64,000 bases of DNA from NORP23 sp050302475 (GTDB taxonomy: Bacteria; Pseudomonadota; Alphaproteobacteria; Rhodobacterales; Rhodobacteraceae). Shown here piece after piece: positions 8,377 to 18,629 of the stretch (position 1 is the first letter of the stretch; each line of letters opens with the position of its first letter). The stretch covers positions 1-64,000 of the forward strand of contig JBNLBF010000004.1 in NCBI GenBank assembly GCA_050302475.1. Reading direction: 5' to 3'. Both the position numbers and the translations under genes were made by a program. The notes under the pieces were generated by a model. The model saw nothing but the letters and a program-made list of their open reading frames with translations, did not search any database and was not told the DNA's origin.

Positions 8377-8410
8377 AAGCGCGGCACATAGTTCAGCCGC
8401 GCTTTTTTCT
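8377..8410 (+). terminator. Rho-independent terminator of mdh
   Basis: Nine-bp perfect stem AAGCGCGGC/GCCGCGCTT with a 10-nt loop, followed by a T-run, 20 bp after the mdh stop. Confidence 0.9.
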
Positions 8411-8468
8411 TGTCTGCAACACTCCGTAAACACTTGCACCTGCCACCAAAAGTCAGCATGTCTTGCCC

Positions 8469-9341
8469 ATGAGTGAACGAAGGGGTGTCATTTATGCAGC
8501 GACCGGCGCGCCATATGTGCGTATGGCCGAAGATTCTGCCCGTAGTTTACGTGCTCAGTGTCCGGATCTCCCGATAGATTTGTTTACCGATCAGAGTGTC
8601 AGCAGCGACCTATTTGATCGGATCGTGCAAATAGATGGCACTATCCCGCACCCCAAGTTGGAAGCGATGCTTCAGACGCGGTTCGAACAAACTTTGTTTC
8701 TGGATACTGACACATTCATTACGGCGGACATCAGCGATATTTTCTTCATCCTCGACAGGTTTGATCTGGCAGCCGCGCATGACCAATACCGAAATTCGCA
8801 AAGGGGAACGAACCCCCTGAGGATGGTGATCCCAAATGCGTTTCCACAATATAACAGCGGTGTCGTCGCCTTTAATCGAACAGACAGTGTCATGAAGTTG
8901 CTGACGGACTGGCGGCGCACCACGCTGGAGTTGGAAACATCGAGGGATCAGCCCACATTCCGCGAACTGCTGTACCTATCCGATTTACGGATCGCGACCT
9001 TGCCAGAGGAATATAACCTGATGAAATATGATGCGGTGGTTCGATGGACCAACGAACAGTCCGCTCCGCGCATCATCCATCACAGAAGCAATGCGCGATG
9101 GCGCGGCAACGGCGGCAGGATAACGCGATTGAGGAATGCCGTTGGATGGAAGCTGGCGCGCCACATCCGTCTGCTTTCTACAACCGACCGGCAGTTGGCC
9201 AGCAAGCCCTCGGGACACCAAGTCAGCCCAATTCCGTTTCATATCGGGGATGAGTCTGCGACAACTACATCCGGGGGGTTTCGGCGCTGGTTGCAGAAAC
9301 CGGCGATTATTTTACGGTATTTTGTCCAACAGTTCAGATAA
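8469..9341 (+). CDS. GT-A fold glycosyltransferase-like protein (nucleotide-diphospho-sugar transferase type)
   Basis: About 290 residues from the ATG at 8469 (a TTG two codons earlier is possible). LFLDTDTFI (about residues 77-85) supplies a DxD-like metal and nucleotide-sugar motif. QYNSGVVAFNR, DQPTFRELLY and LPEEYNLM in order follow the GT8/PF03407-like layout. The C-terminal third (about 215-290) is basic and lacks a recognisable fold. No membrane segment is seen. The gene stands alone between the mdh terminator and the sucC promoter region. Donor and acceptor are unknown; surface-glycan decoration is an inference. Confidence 0.7.
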   Translation: MSERRGVIYAATGAPYVRMAEDSARSLRAQCPDLPIDLFTDQSVSSDLFDRIVQIDGTIPHPKLEAMLQTRFEQTLFLDTDTFITADISDIFFILDRFDLAAAHDQYRNSQRGTNPLRMVIPNAFPQYNSGVVAFNRTDSVMKLLTDWRRTTLELETSRDQPTFRELLYLSDLRIATLPEEYNLMKYDAVVRWTNEQSAPRIIHHRSNARWRGNGGRITRLRNAVGWKLARHIRLLSTTDRQLASKPSGHQVSPIPFHIGDESATTTSGGFRRWLQKPAIILRYFVQQFR

Positions 9342-9373
9342 TGTGATCACAAATATTTTTATGTGATCACAAA
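9341..9373. promoter_or_regulatory. Twin TGTGATCACA palindromes upstream of sucC
   Basis: ATGTGATCACAAA occurs at 9341-9353 and again at 9361-9373, exactly 20 bp apart, each containing the perfect 10-bp palindrome TGTGATCACA, separated by an AT-rich spacer. This spacing of about two helical turns suits cooperative binding by a dimeric repressor on one face of the DNA. The sites lie about 100 bp before the sucC start and begin at the last base of the preceding gene. Confidence 0.7.
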
Positions 9374-9474
9374 ATGAAAAATCTTTCGCTACTCCGGTTT
9401 GGTTACAGCCCTTTTACTTCTAAACTTTAGTGATTCGTGCATTCTGGATTTCGAAACACCAAAGGGGACGCCCG

Positions 9475-10664
<1,190 letters not shown>

Positions 10665-10668
<4 letters not shown>

Positions 10669-11099
10669 AATCGCGCATTCTGATATCTGCTGCCTTTCTG
10701 CTGGCACCGCTTGTCGCGCAAGCGCAGCAAGCCCCGCCGGCGGCGAGCACCATGGATGCAACTTTCCTTTATACGATGTTCTGCATTGATAACCTGCCAG
10801 ATTTCGAAGGCACGGTACCTGCGCTCGAGTCGAACGGCTTGTATGAAGAGGCAGACACCGGAACCATGTATCACCAGAATATCGATCTGTCTTTCAAGGT
10901 CTTTGAGCACGAGGGCGCGACGGTTTGCTCGATGGTGTTCAAAGCCAAAGAAGATCAGGGCATGGCCAGCATTATGCTTGGCGCCTATATCGATCTAAAA
11001 TCAGAAGAGCTTCGCAAGACTCATCCCGACGCGGAGCTAATCCTCAACCCTTCGACAGACTACCCGGGATATTACCGGATTGGTCTAATCATCGAATAA
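10665..11099 (+). CDS. Exported protein of unknown function between sucC and sucD
   Basis: A 144-residue protein starting with GTG that overlaps the sucC stop by 4 bases (GTGA), so translation is probably coupled. The signal peptide (about residues 1-20, ending VAQAQ) predicts export to the periplasm. The mature part has two cysteines (about residues 41 and 86) able to form one disulfide. No family is recognised. Nothing links it biochemically to succinyl-CoA synthetase, but the tight overlap indicates joint expression. Confidence 0.8.
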
Positions 11100-11116
11100 C
11101 CGAACTAGGAAGAACT

Positions 11117-11998
11117 ATGGCCGTACTCGTAGACGAAAACACCCGCGTTATCTGTCAGGGGCTGACCGGTTCCCAGGGCACGTTCCATTCTGAACAGGCC
11201 ATCGAATATGGCACCAAAATGGTGGGTGGGGTCACGCCGGGCAAAGGCGGGCAGACGCATATCGGTTTGCCGATCTTTGATACCGTCGCCGAAGCGCGTC
11301 ACGCGACCGAGGCGAACGCCACGGCTATTTATGTTCCGCCGCCTTTCGCTGCAGACGCTATTCTGGAAGCAATCGACGCTGAAATGGAGCTGATTGTCTG
11401 CATTACCGAGGGCATCCCGGTTCTGGACATGATGAAAGTGAAGCGCGCGCTTCAGGGGTCGAAATCGACGCTGATCGGTCCGAACTGCCCGGGTGTTATC
11501 ACGCCGGACGCCTGCAAGATCGGCATCATGCCGGGCCATATCCACAAGCGCGGCTCGGTCGGGGTTGTGTCGCGTTCCGGGACATTGACCTACGAAGCCG
11601 TTAAACAGACCACCGATGTGGGTCTGGGCCAGTCGACGTGCGTCGGTATTGGCGGCGATCCGATCAAAGGGACCGAGCATATCGACGTGCTGGAATGGTT
11701 CCTGGCCGATGATGAAACCCAGTCAATCATCATGATCGGCGAGATCGGCGGCTCTGCCGAAGAAGAGGCTGCCCAGTTCCTGAAAGACGAAGCCAAGAAA
11801 GGCCGCAAAAAGCCGGTCGCCGGGTTTATTGCCGGCCGCACCGCCCCTCCGGGCCGCCGCATGGGCCATGCCGGGGCTATCGTTGCCGGTGGCAAAGGTG
11901 GCGCGGACGACAAGATCGAAGCGATGAAATCCGCCGGGATCATCGTGGCCGACAGCCCCGCAACGCTGGGCGAAGCTGTGTTGAAGGCGATCGGCTGA
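11117..11998 (+). CDS. sucD: Succinyl-CoA synthetase alpha subunit
   Basis: Alpha subunit carrying CoA-binding and ligase domains. The 293-residue length is normal. It has VICQGLTGSQGTFH at the N-terminus (CoA-binding fold), GPNCPGVITP, SRSGTLTYEA, and GHAGAIVAGGKG with the phosphorylated histidine. The ATG at 11117 follows AGGAAGA; the longer upstream frame overlaps the previous gene and is not used. The stop overlaps the next lipoprotein gene start (ATGA). Confidence 0.98.
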   Translation: MAVLVDENTRVICQGLTGSQGTFHSEQAIEYGTKMVGGVTPGKGGQTHIGLPIFDTVAEARHATEANATAIYVPPPFAADAILEAIDAEMELIVCITEGIPVLDMMKVKRALQGSKSTLIGPNCPGVITPDACKIGIMPGHIHKRGSVGVVSRSGTLTYEAVKQTTDVGLGQSTCVGIGGDPIKGTEHIDVLEWFLADDETQSIIMIGEIGGSAEEEAAQFLKDEAKKGRKKPVAGFIAGRTAPPGRRMGHAGAIVAGGKGGADDKIEAMKSAGIIVADSPATLGEAVLKAIG

Positions 11999-12192
11999 TG
12001 TGCGGGTGGCGGGTCTTGGCGGCAGGTCTGTTACTGACGGCGCTGTCGGGCTGCTACGTTACGAATGTTCCGAACATCTCGGGCATTCCCAGCCCTCCGC
12101 AGGAACAGGCGGCAACCGGACCGGACGTATCGCTGGATGCGGCCGGCTATTGTGCAGATATAGGTCGCCCATGTGCGACCAAGACAAGCTAA
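11998..12192 (+). CDS. Tiny lipoprotein between sucD and sucA
   Basis: A 64-residue predicted lipoprotein translationally coupled to sucD by an overlap at ATGTG/TGATG. The hydrophobic N-terminus ends in a lipobox LSGC (Cys18), leaving about 46 mature residues with proline-rich and cysteine-containing parts (YCADIGRPCATKTS at the end). No family is recognised. Because of its size a spurious call is possible, but the signal peptide, lipobox and coupling argue that it is real. Confidence 0.65.
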   Translation: MCGWRVLAAGLLLTALSGCYVTNVPNISGIPSPPQEQAATGPDVSLDAAGYCADIGRPCATKTS

Positions 12193-12219
12193 GTATCGAA
12201 CACCATTCGGGATAAAACC

Positions 12220-15159
12220 ATGACCGAGTCATCAAACGCCAACTTTCATTCGCAGTCCTTCCTGCAAGGGCATAACGCCGAATATGTGGAACATCTTCAG
12301 GCCCGTTACGCGGACAACCCGAATTCCGTCAGCACCGACTGGCAGGAATTCTTCCGAGCCCTCGCCGCTGATCCCGTCGACGCGAGGCGCGAGGCCGAAG
12401 GGCCGAGTTGGGGGCGTACGGATTGGCCGCCAGTCCCGAATGACGATCTGACTGCAGCATTGGATGGCCAGTGGGCCGAGCCAGAAAAGCAGGTCGAGAA
12501 GCTGAAAGAAAAAGCGCAGGCGAATGGGGCAGCGATCAGCGAAGGACAGGTTCGTCAGGCGGTGCTCGATTCCATCCGCGCCCTGATGCTGATCCGCGCC
12601 TATCGTATTCGCGGCCACCTGGCGGCGGACCTTGACCCGTTGGGGCTGAACGCCGCTCAGTCGCACCCCGAGTTGGAGCCGGAGAATTACGGCTTTACCG
12701 AAGCCGACATGGACCGCCCGATTTTCCTCGATCAGGTGCTGGGTCTGGAAACCGCAACAATGCGCGAGATCGTCGCCATTGTGAAACGCACCTACTGCGG
12801 CACCTTCGCACTGCAATATATGCACATCTCCGATCCGGAAGAGGCCGGATGGCTGAAAGAACGGATTGAGGGCCTCGGTAAAGAGATCGAGTTCACCAAG
12901 AATGGCCGCAAAGCAATCCTGAACAAGCTGGTCGAGGCCGAGGGGTTCGAAAAATTCCTCCACGTCAAATATATGGGCGTGAAACGGTTCGGCCTTGATG
13001 GGGGCGAAGCCCTGATCCCCGCGATGGAGCAGATCATCAAGCGCGGCGGCGCTTTGGGTGTGAAAGAGATCGTCATCGGCATGCCGCACCGTGGTCGCCT
13101 GTCGGTACTGGCCAACGTGTTGGAAAAACCCTTTCGCGCGATCTTCAACGAGTTTCAGGGAGGCAGCTTCAAACCCGAAGATGTCGAAGGCTCGGGGGAT
13201 GTGAAATACCATCTTGGCGCGTCATCTGACCGCGAATTTGACGGAAATTCTGTGCATTTGTCGCTGACCGCAAACCCGTCGCACCTCGAGGCGGTTAATC
13301 CGGTGGTGATCGGGAAAGCCCGGGCCAAGCAGGATCAGGTCTATAACCGCGAACGCACCGCCGTTCTGCCGATCCTGCTGCATGGCGACGCGGCCTTTGC
13401 CGGTCAAGGTGTTGTAGCGGAATGTTTTGGCCTGTCAGGGCTGGTCGGGCACCGCACTGGTGGCACCATTCACCTGATCGTCAACAACCAGATCGGCTTT
13501 ACCACTGCCCCGCATTTCAGCCGCTCGTCCCCATATCCGACAGACATCGCGCTGATGGTGGAGGCCCCGATATTCCACGTAAATGGCGACGACCCAGAAG
13601 CCGTCGTTCACGCCGCCAAGGTCGCGACGGAATTCCGCCAGAAATTCGGTAAAGATGTTGTGCTCGACATGTTCTGTTATCGCCGCTTCGGCCATAACGA
13701 AGGCATCGAGCCGATGTTCACGAACCCGGTGATGTATAACACCATCAAGAAACACAAAAGCACGCTGCAGCTTTATACCGAGCGCCTGATCAAAGACGGT
13801 CTGATCCCCGAAGGCGAAATCGAAGATATGAAGGCCGCTTTTCAGGCACATCTGAATGAAGAATTCGACGCGGGTTCGGAATTCAAACCCAACAAAGCCG
13901 ACTGGCTGGACGGTCGCTGGTCCCATCTGGACAAGCAGGGGCATGAATATGAACGCGGCGAAACCGCGATCCCGAAAAAGACGCTTGCAGAAATCGGCAA
14001 GGCCCTAAGCCTGAAACCCGCCGATTTCAAACTGCATAAAACGGTTGAAAAACTGCTCGACACCAAAGCCGAGATGTTCAAAACCGGCAAAGGGTTCGAT
14101 TGGGCTACAGCTGAAGCCGTGGCTTTTGGCTCGCTCCTGACCGAAGGCTATCCGGTCCGTCTATCTGGTCAGGATTCCACTTCGGGCACATTCAGCCACC
14201 GCCATTCGGCGCTGATCGACCAGACCAACGATAACCGGTATTATTCGCTCAATCATATACGTGAAGGGCAGGCCCAGTATGAGGTCATCGACTCGATGCT
14301 GTCCGAGTACGCTGTTCTTGGCTTCGAATATGGCTACTCGCTGGCCGAACCGAACGCGCTGACCATGTGGGAAGCCCAGTTCGGGGATTTCGCCAACGGC
14401 GCGCAAATCATGTTCGACCAGTTTATTTCCTCTGGCGAGCGCAAATGGCTGCGTATGTCGGGCCTCGTCATGCTGTTGCCCCATGGGTATGAGGGCCAGG
14501 GGCCTGAGCATTCCTCGGCCCGGCTGGAGCGTTTCCTGCAAATGTGTGCCGAAGATAACTGGATCGTCGCCAACTGCTCGACACCAGCGAACTATTTCCA
14601 CATCCTGCGCCGTCAGATCCACCGCGACTTCCGCAAGCCGCTGGTGCTGATGACGCCGAAATCGCTACTGCGCCACAAGCTGGCCATTTCCGATGCCGAC
14701 GATTTTACCACCGGCAGCTCGTTCCACCGGGTGCTGTGGGATGACGCCGAAAAGGGCCATTCAGACACAAAACTTGTGGCAGACGACAAGGTCAAACGCG
14801 TGGTCATGTGCTCGGGCAAGGTCTATTTCGACCTGCTGGAAGAACGTGACGCCCGGGGCATCGACGATATCTATCTGATGCGGATCGAACAGTTCTATCC
14901 GTTCCCGGCAATCTCTTTGGTCAAGGAATTGGAGCGGTTCAAAAACGCCGACATGATCTGGTGTCAGGAAGAGCCGAAGAATCAGGGCGCCTGGACCTTT
15001 ATCGAGCCGAACCTCGAATGGGTGCTCAACCGCATCGGTGCCAAAATCAAACGTCCGACCTATGTCGGCCGCGCCGCCTCCGCCTCGCCGGCCACGGGTC
15101 TGGCCAAGCAACATAAAGTCCAACAAGACGCGCTGATTAACGACGCGCTGACAGTGTAA
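12220..15159 (+). CDS. sucA: 2-oxoglutarate dehydrogenase E1 component
   Basis: Thiamine diphosphate-dependent E1 subunit, decarboxylating 2-oxoglutarate and passing the succinyl group to the E2 lipoyl domain. At 979 residues it has the normal alphaproteobacterial length. The N-terminal FLQGHNAEYVEHLQARY segment binds E2. GMPHRGRLSVLANV and the ThDP motif region (GDAAFAGQGVVAE to NNQIGFTT) follow, and HGYEGQGPEHSSARLERFL lies in the C-terminal transketolase-like part. It lies 27 bp after the small lipoprotein gene and 10 bp before odhB. Confidence 0.98.
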   Translation: MTESSNANFHSQSFLQGHNAEYVEHLQARYADNPNSVSTDWQEFFRALAADPVDARREAEGPSWGRTDWPPVPNDDLTAALDGQWAEPEKQVEKLKEKAQANGAAISEGQVRQAVLDSIRALMLIRAYRIRGHLAADLDPLGLNAAQSHPELEPENYGFTEADMDRPIFLDQVLGLETATMREIVAIVKRTYCGTFALQYMHISDPEEAGWLKERIEGLGKEIEFTKNGRKAILNKLVEAEGFEKFLHVKYMGVKRFGLDGGEALIPAMEQIIKRGGALGVKEIVIGMPHRGRLSVLANVLEKPFRAIFNEFQGGSFKPEDVEGSGDVKYHLGASSDREFDGNSVHLSLTANPSHLEAVNPVVIGKARAKQDQVYNRERTAVLPILLHGDAAFAGQGVVAECFGLSGLVGHRTGGTIHLIVNNQIGFTTAPHFSRSSPYPTDIALMVEAPIFHVNGDDPEAVVHAAKVATEFRQKFGKDVVLDMFCYRRFGHNEGIEPMFTNPVMYNTIKKHKSTLQLYTERLIKDGLIPEGEIEDMKAAFQAHLNEEFDAGSEFKPNKADWLDGRWSHLDKQGHEYERGETAIPKKTLAEIGKALSLKPADFKLHKTVEKLLDTKAEMFKTGKGFDWATAEAVAFGSLLTEGYPVRLSGQDSTSGTFSHRHSALIDQTNDNRYYSLNHIREGQAQYEVIDSMLSEYAVLGFEYGYSLAEPNALTMWEAQFGDFANGAQIMFDQFISSGERKWLRMSGLVMLLPHGYEGQGPEHSSARLERFLQMCAEDNWIVANCSTPANYFHILRRQIHRDFRKPLVLMTPKSLLRHKLAISDADDFTTGSSFHRVLWDDAEKGHSDTKLVADDKVKRVVMCSGKVYFDLLEERDARGIDDIYLMRIEQFYPFPAISLVKELERFKNADMIWCQEEPKNQGAWTFIEPNLEWVLNRIGAKIKRPTYVGRAASASPATGLAKQHKVQQDALINDALTV

Positions 15160-15169
15160 GGAAGAAACT

Positions 15170-16360
15170 ATGTCCGAGATCAGAGTCCCCACGCTGGGTG
15201 AAAGCGTCAGCGAAGCCACCGTGGCTACCTGGTACAAGAAAGTCGGTGAAAGCGTCGAACGTGACGAGATGTTGTGCGAGCTGGAAACTGACAAAGTTAC
15301 CGTCGAAGTCCCCGCTCCTGCCTCTGGCGTCCTGAAAGAAATCGTTGCCGAGGAAGGTGCCACCGTTGAAGTGGACGCGCTGCTGGCGCAATTCGAAGAA
15401 GGTGCCGAGGGCACTGCCGCCCCCGCTGCTGATGCGCCCAAAGCTGAAGCCCCTGCCGCAGCACCCGCGCCTGCCGCGACCCCGGCTGGCAAAGACGTGG
15501 AAGACGCACCTTCTGCCAAGAAGATGATGGCCGAAAAAGGTCTTTCCCCGGATCAGGTGCAAGGCACCGGTAAAGATGGCCGGATCATGAAAGAAGACGT
15601 GATGAAAGCGTCTGCCGCCCCTGCTCCGTCTACCGCAGGTGCGCCGACGGTCAGCAATGAGACCCGCGAAGAACGGGTCAAAATGACTCGCCTGCGCCAG
15701 ACCATCGCCAAACGCCTGAAAGAAAGCCAGAACACCGCCGCCATGCTGACGACCTATAACGAGGTCGACATGTCCGCGGTCATGGCTATCCGCAACGAAT
15801 ATAAAGAGCTGTTCCTGAAGAAACACGGCGTGAAGCTTGGCTTTATGTCCTTCTTCACCAAGGCTTGCTGCCACGCGCTGAAGGAAATTCCGGATGTGAA
15901 TGCGGAAATCGACGGGACCGACGTGGTTTACAAAAACTACGTCAATATGGGTATCGCCGTCGGAACCCCGACGGGTCTGGTTGTTCCGGTTGTACGCGAC
16001 GCGGATCAGATGTCATTCGCGGATATCGAAAAGTCGATCAACGCGCTGGGCGTAAAAGCGCGCGACGGGAACCTGTCGATGGCGGATATGCAAGGCGGGA
16101 CATTCACCATTTCCAATGGTGGTGTTTATGGTTCGCTCATGTCCTCGCCGATCCTGAACCCGCCGCAGTCCGGTATTCTGGGCATGCACAAGATCCAGGA
16201 ACGCCCGATGGTCGTGAACGGCGAGATCGTCATCCGTCCGATGATGTATTTGGCGCTGTCCTATGACCACCGGATCGTGGACGGTAAAGGGGCGGTGACC
16301 TTCCTTGTCCGCGTGAAAGAGGCACTGGAAGACCCGCGTCGACTGCTGATGGATTTGTGA
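15170..16360 (+). CDS. odhB: Dihydrolipoyllysine-residue succinyltransferase (E2)
   Basis: E2 core of the 2-oxoglutarate dehydrogenase complex. The 396-residue protein has one lipoyl domain (residues 1-75, with the lipoylated Lys in ELETDKVTVEV), an Ala/Pro-rich linker (about 80-108), an E1/E3-binding domain (about 110-145) and the catalytic acyltransferase domain ending with the active-site SYDHRIVDGKGAV. The next gene begins with GTG inside the stop (GTGA), and lpdA lies beyond it. Confidence 0.98.
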   Translation: MSEIRVPTLGESVSEATVATWYKKVGESVERDEMLCELETDKVTVEVPAPASGVLKEIVAEEGATVEVDALLAQFEEGAEGTAAPAADAPKAEAPAAAPAPAATPAGKDVEDAPSAKKMMAEKGLSPDQVQGTGKDGRIMKEDVMKASAAPAPSTAGAPTVSNETREERVKMTRLRQTIAKRLKESQNTAAMLTTYNEVDMSAVMAIRNEYKELFLKKHGVKLGFMSFFTKACCHALKEIPDVNAEIDGTDVVYKNYVNMGIAVGTPTGLVVPVVRDADQMSFADIEKSINALGVKARDGNLSMADMQGGTFTISNGGVYGSLMSSPILNPPQSGILGMHKIQERPMVVNGEIVIRPMMYLALSYDHRIVDGKGAVTFLVRVKEALEDPRRLLMDL

Positions 16361-17172
16361 AGAACATAGGCGAAGCGGAGCAATTTGAAGTGGATTTCAA
16401 GCTCATTCGAAAACTGGAGCAACGGGCATTGGATATCCAATCTCGGGTTGTCGAAGGCAGCGGAGCTATTCTGAGTAGCGAGAAGTCCAACGCAGATCTT
16501 AGTCCTATTGAGTTTACTCGCCATCCGAAACCTGAGGGCACGGTCGTTGCATTTGGTGGCATTTCAGTAGGTTTCGGTATGCCCGTCAAAGAATTCTTTG
16601 GCACCCTATCTGACTTGCCCCTGCACAAGGTCTTCATCAAAGACTTCAAACAGAACTGGTACCAGAGTGGTTTGCTGGGATGTACTGACTCTCGTTTCCA
16701 AACAGTCGAGTTGATGTCCAAAACGCTGAAGCGGTTCAAGCGACCTTGGACCTTTGTCGGGGCAAGTGCGGGTGGATTTGCTTCCATATATTTTGGACAG
16801 AAACTTAACGCAGACAAAATTGTTTCGATCGGACCACAGACACTTGTGAACCGGAAAGTTTTTCTTCGATTTGCTGGTGTGCCACCTTGGATTAGAGACT
16901 TCGACGTAAATGATCCAGAAAATGATTTGCTAAATTGTTTCGAAGATCAGCAAGAATGTACAAGTCCTGTAGAAATTTTCTATTCAGCCAAAGAAAAAGT
17001 AGATACTGCTCAGGCGGCCAGGTTGGAACACATTAAAGGCGTTCGCTTGTTCCCGGTAGATACAAAAACACATAATACCGCCAAATATTTACGCGACGCG
17101 GGTATTTTGCCATCCATCATATCGGGAGAGTTCCAAGTGAAATTCAAAGGAGACAAAAATGTCCGACTATGA
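16357..17172 (+). CDS. Alpha/beta-hydrolase-like protein between odhB and lpdA
   Basis: A 271-residue protein starting at a GTG that overlaps the odhB stop. GASAGGFAS with Ser137 forms a nucleophile elbow (GxSxG), and a late histidine in KTHNTAKYL (about 238) is a candidate catalytic His. GTVVAFGGIS (about 61-70) could be the oxyanion strand. The general plan resembles small esterase-like hydrolases found in capsule and other glycan clusters, but the family is not certain. Its end overlaps lpdA by 14 bp. The DNA is clearly richer in A and T than odhB and lpdA, which suggests insertion into a conserved operon while keeping translational coupling. Confidence 0.7.
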   Translation: MKNIGEAEQFEVDFKLIRKLEQRALDIQSRVVEGSGAILSSEKSNADLSPIEFTRHPKPEGTVVAFGGISVGFGMPVKEFFGTLSDLPLHKVFIKDFKQNWYQSGLLGCTDSRFQTVELMSKTLKRFKRPWTFVGASAGGFASIYFGQKLNADKIVSIGPQTLVNRKVFLRFAGVPPWIRDFDVNDPENDLLNCFEDQQECTSPVEIFYSAKEKVDTAQAARLEHIKGVRLFPVDTKTHNTAKYLRDAGILPSIISGEFQVKFKGDKNVRL

Positions 17173-18547
17173 CGTCATCATCATCGGTGGAGGCCCCGGC
17201 GGCTATGTCTGTGCCATCCGCGCCGCGCAGCTTGGCCTGAAAGTCGCCTGTGTCGAATCGCGCGAGACGTTGGGCGGGACGTGCCTCAATGTCGGGTGTA
17301 TCCCATCAAAAGCGTTGCTGCACGCCTCGCACTCACTGCACGAGGCGGAGCATAATTTTACCAAGATGGGCTTGATGGGCAAATCGCCATCTGTCGATTT
17401 TGGAAAGATGATCGACTATAAGCAGTCGGTGGTGGACAGCAACACCTCGGGTATCGAGTTCCTGTTCAAGAAGAACAAGGTCGACTGGCTGAAAGGCTGG
17501 GGCAAAATCACCGGCAAGAACGAGGTCACGGTTGGCGACAAAGCCTATAGTGCAAAGAATATCGTGATCGCGACAGGCTCGGAACCTTCGGCGCTGCCGG
17601 GGGTCGAAGTTGACGAGAAAGTCGTTGTCACCTCCACCGGGGCGCTGGAACTGAAGAAGGTTCCTAACAAGATGATCGTGATCGGCGCTGGCGTGATCGG
17701 GCTAGAGATGGGCTCAGTCTATCAACGTCTGGGGACTGAGGTCACTGTTATCGAATATCTCGACCAGATCACACCCGGCATGGATGGGGAGGTCTGCAAG
17801 ACCTTCCAGCGTATGCTGAAAAAACAGGGGCTGAATTTCATCATGGGGGCCGCCGTTCAGACGGTGTCAGCCACCAAGACTAAGGCGAAAGTGACCTACA
17901 AACTTCGCAAGGATGACAGCGAGACGACGCTTGATGCCGATGTCGTGCTGGTCGCTACAGGGCGTCGCCCATATACCGAAGGTCTGGGACTGGCCGATAT
18001 AGGCGTTGCCATGACGGATCGCGGCATGATCGAAACCGACGATCACTGGCGCACCAATGTCGAAGGGATATATGCCCTTGGTGATGTGATCAAAGGCCCG
18101 ATGCTCGCCCACAAGGCCGAGGACGAGGGCATGGCCGTCGCCGAAACCATTGCCGGTCAGGCGGGGCACGTGAATTACGATGTGATCCCTGGGGTTATCT
18201 ATACCTCGCCCGAGGTTGCCTCCGTCGGCAAAACCGAGGAGCAGCTGAAGGAAGAAGGGCGGAAGTACAAAGTCGGCAAATTCTCTTTCATGGGGAACGC
18301 GCGCGCCAAGGCAGTCTTCCTTGGCGACGGGTTCGTGAAAATGCTGGCTGACGCGGAAACGGACCGCGTTCTGGGCTGCCACGTCATTGGTCCTGCAGCC
18401 GGTGAACTGATCCACGAAGTCTGTGTTGCGATGGAATTTGGTGCAGCGGCCGAGGATATCGCCCGCACCTGCCATGCCCACCCCACCTATTCCGAAGCGA
18501 TGCGCGAAGCCGCGCTCGCCTGTGGGGACGGCCCTATTCACATGTAA
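17159..18547 (+). CDS. lpdA: Dihydrolipoyl dehydrogenase (E3)
   Basis: FAD-dependent E3 that reoxidises dihydrolipoamide with NAD. The 462-residue protein has VIIIGGGPGGYVCA (FAD fold), the redox disulfide GGTCLNVGCIPSKALL (about residues 40-55), the NAD fold VIGAGVIGLEMGSVY, and the C-terminal catalytic HAHPTYSEA. It is the last gene of the suc operon and is followed by a bidirectional terminator. Its ATG lies inside the 3' end of the hydrolase-like gene, preceded by AGGAGAC. Confidence 0.97.
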   Translation: MSDYDVIIIGGGPGGYVCAIRAAQLGLKVACVESRETLGGTCLNVGCIPSKALLHASHSLHEAEHNFTKMGLMGKSPSVDFGKMIDYKQSVVDSNTSGIEFLFKKNKVDWLKGWGKITGKNEVTVGDKAYSAKNIVIATGSEPSALPGVEVDEKVVVTSTGALELKKVPNKMIVIGAGVIGLEMGSVYQRLGTEVTVIEYLDQITPGMDGEVCKTFQRMLKKQGLNFIMGAAVQTVSATKTKAKVTYKLRKDDSETTLDADVVLVATGRRPYTEGLGLADIGVAMTDRGMIETDDHWRTNVEGIYALGDVIKGPMLAHKAEDEGMAVAETIAGQAGHVNYDVIPGVIYTSPEVASVGKTEEQLKEEGRKYKVGKFSFMGNARAKAVFLGDGFVKMLADAETDRVLGCHVIGPAAGELIHEVCVAMEFGAAAEDIARTCHAHPTYSEAMREAALACGDGPIHM

Positions 18548-18586
18548 CCCCAGACCCGCGCGTCAGCGCGGGCTGCACCCAACAAA

Positions 18587-18613
18587 AAAGGCGCCACAAT
18601 GCGCCTTTCTTTT
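18587..18613. terminator. Bidirectional terminator between lpdA and dnaJ
   Basis: Eight-bp stem AAAGGCGC/GCGCCTTT with a 6-nt loop, A-run on the left and T-run on the right, so it can end both the plus-strand suc operon and the minus-strand dnaKJ transcript. A second GC hairpin (CCCGCGC/GCGCGGG) lies just upstream at 18555-18572. Confidence 0.85.
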
Positions 18614-18629
18614 CGCGGGAGCCCTCGGT

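Noticed and set aside
16357..17172. The gene between odhB and lpdA as a broken or frameshifted TCA enzyme
   Set aside because: It has an intact reading frame with a GxSxG elbow and no similarity to neighbouring E2 or E3 domains.
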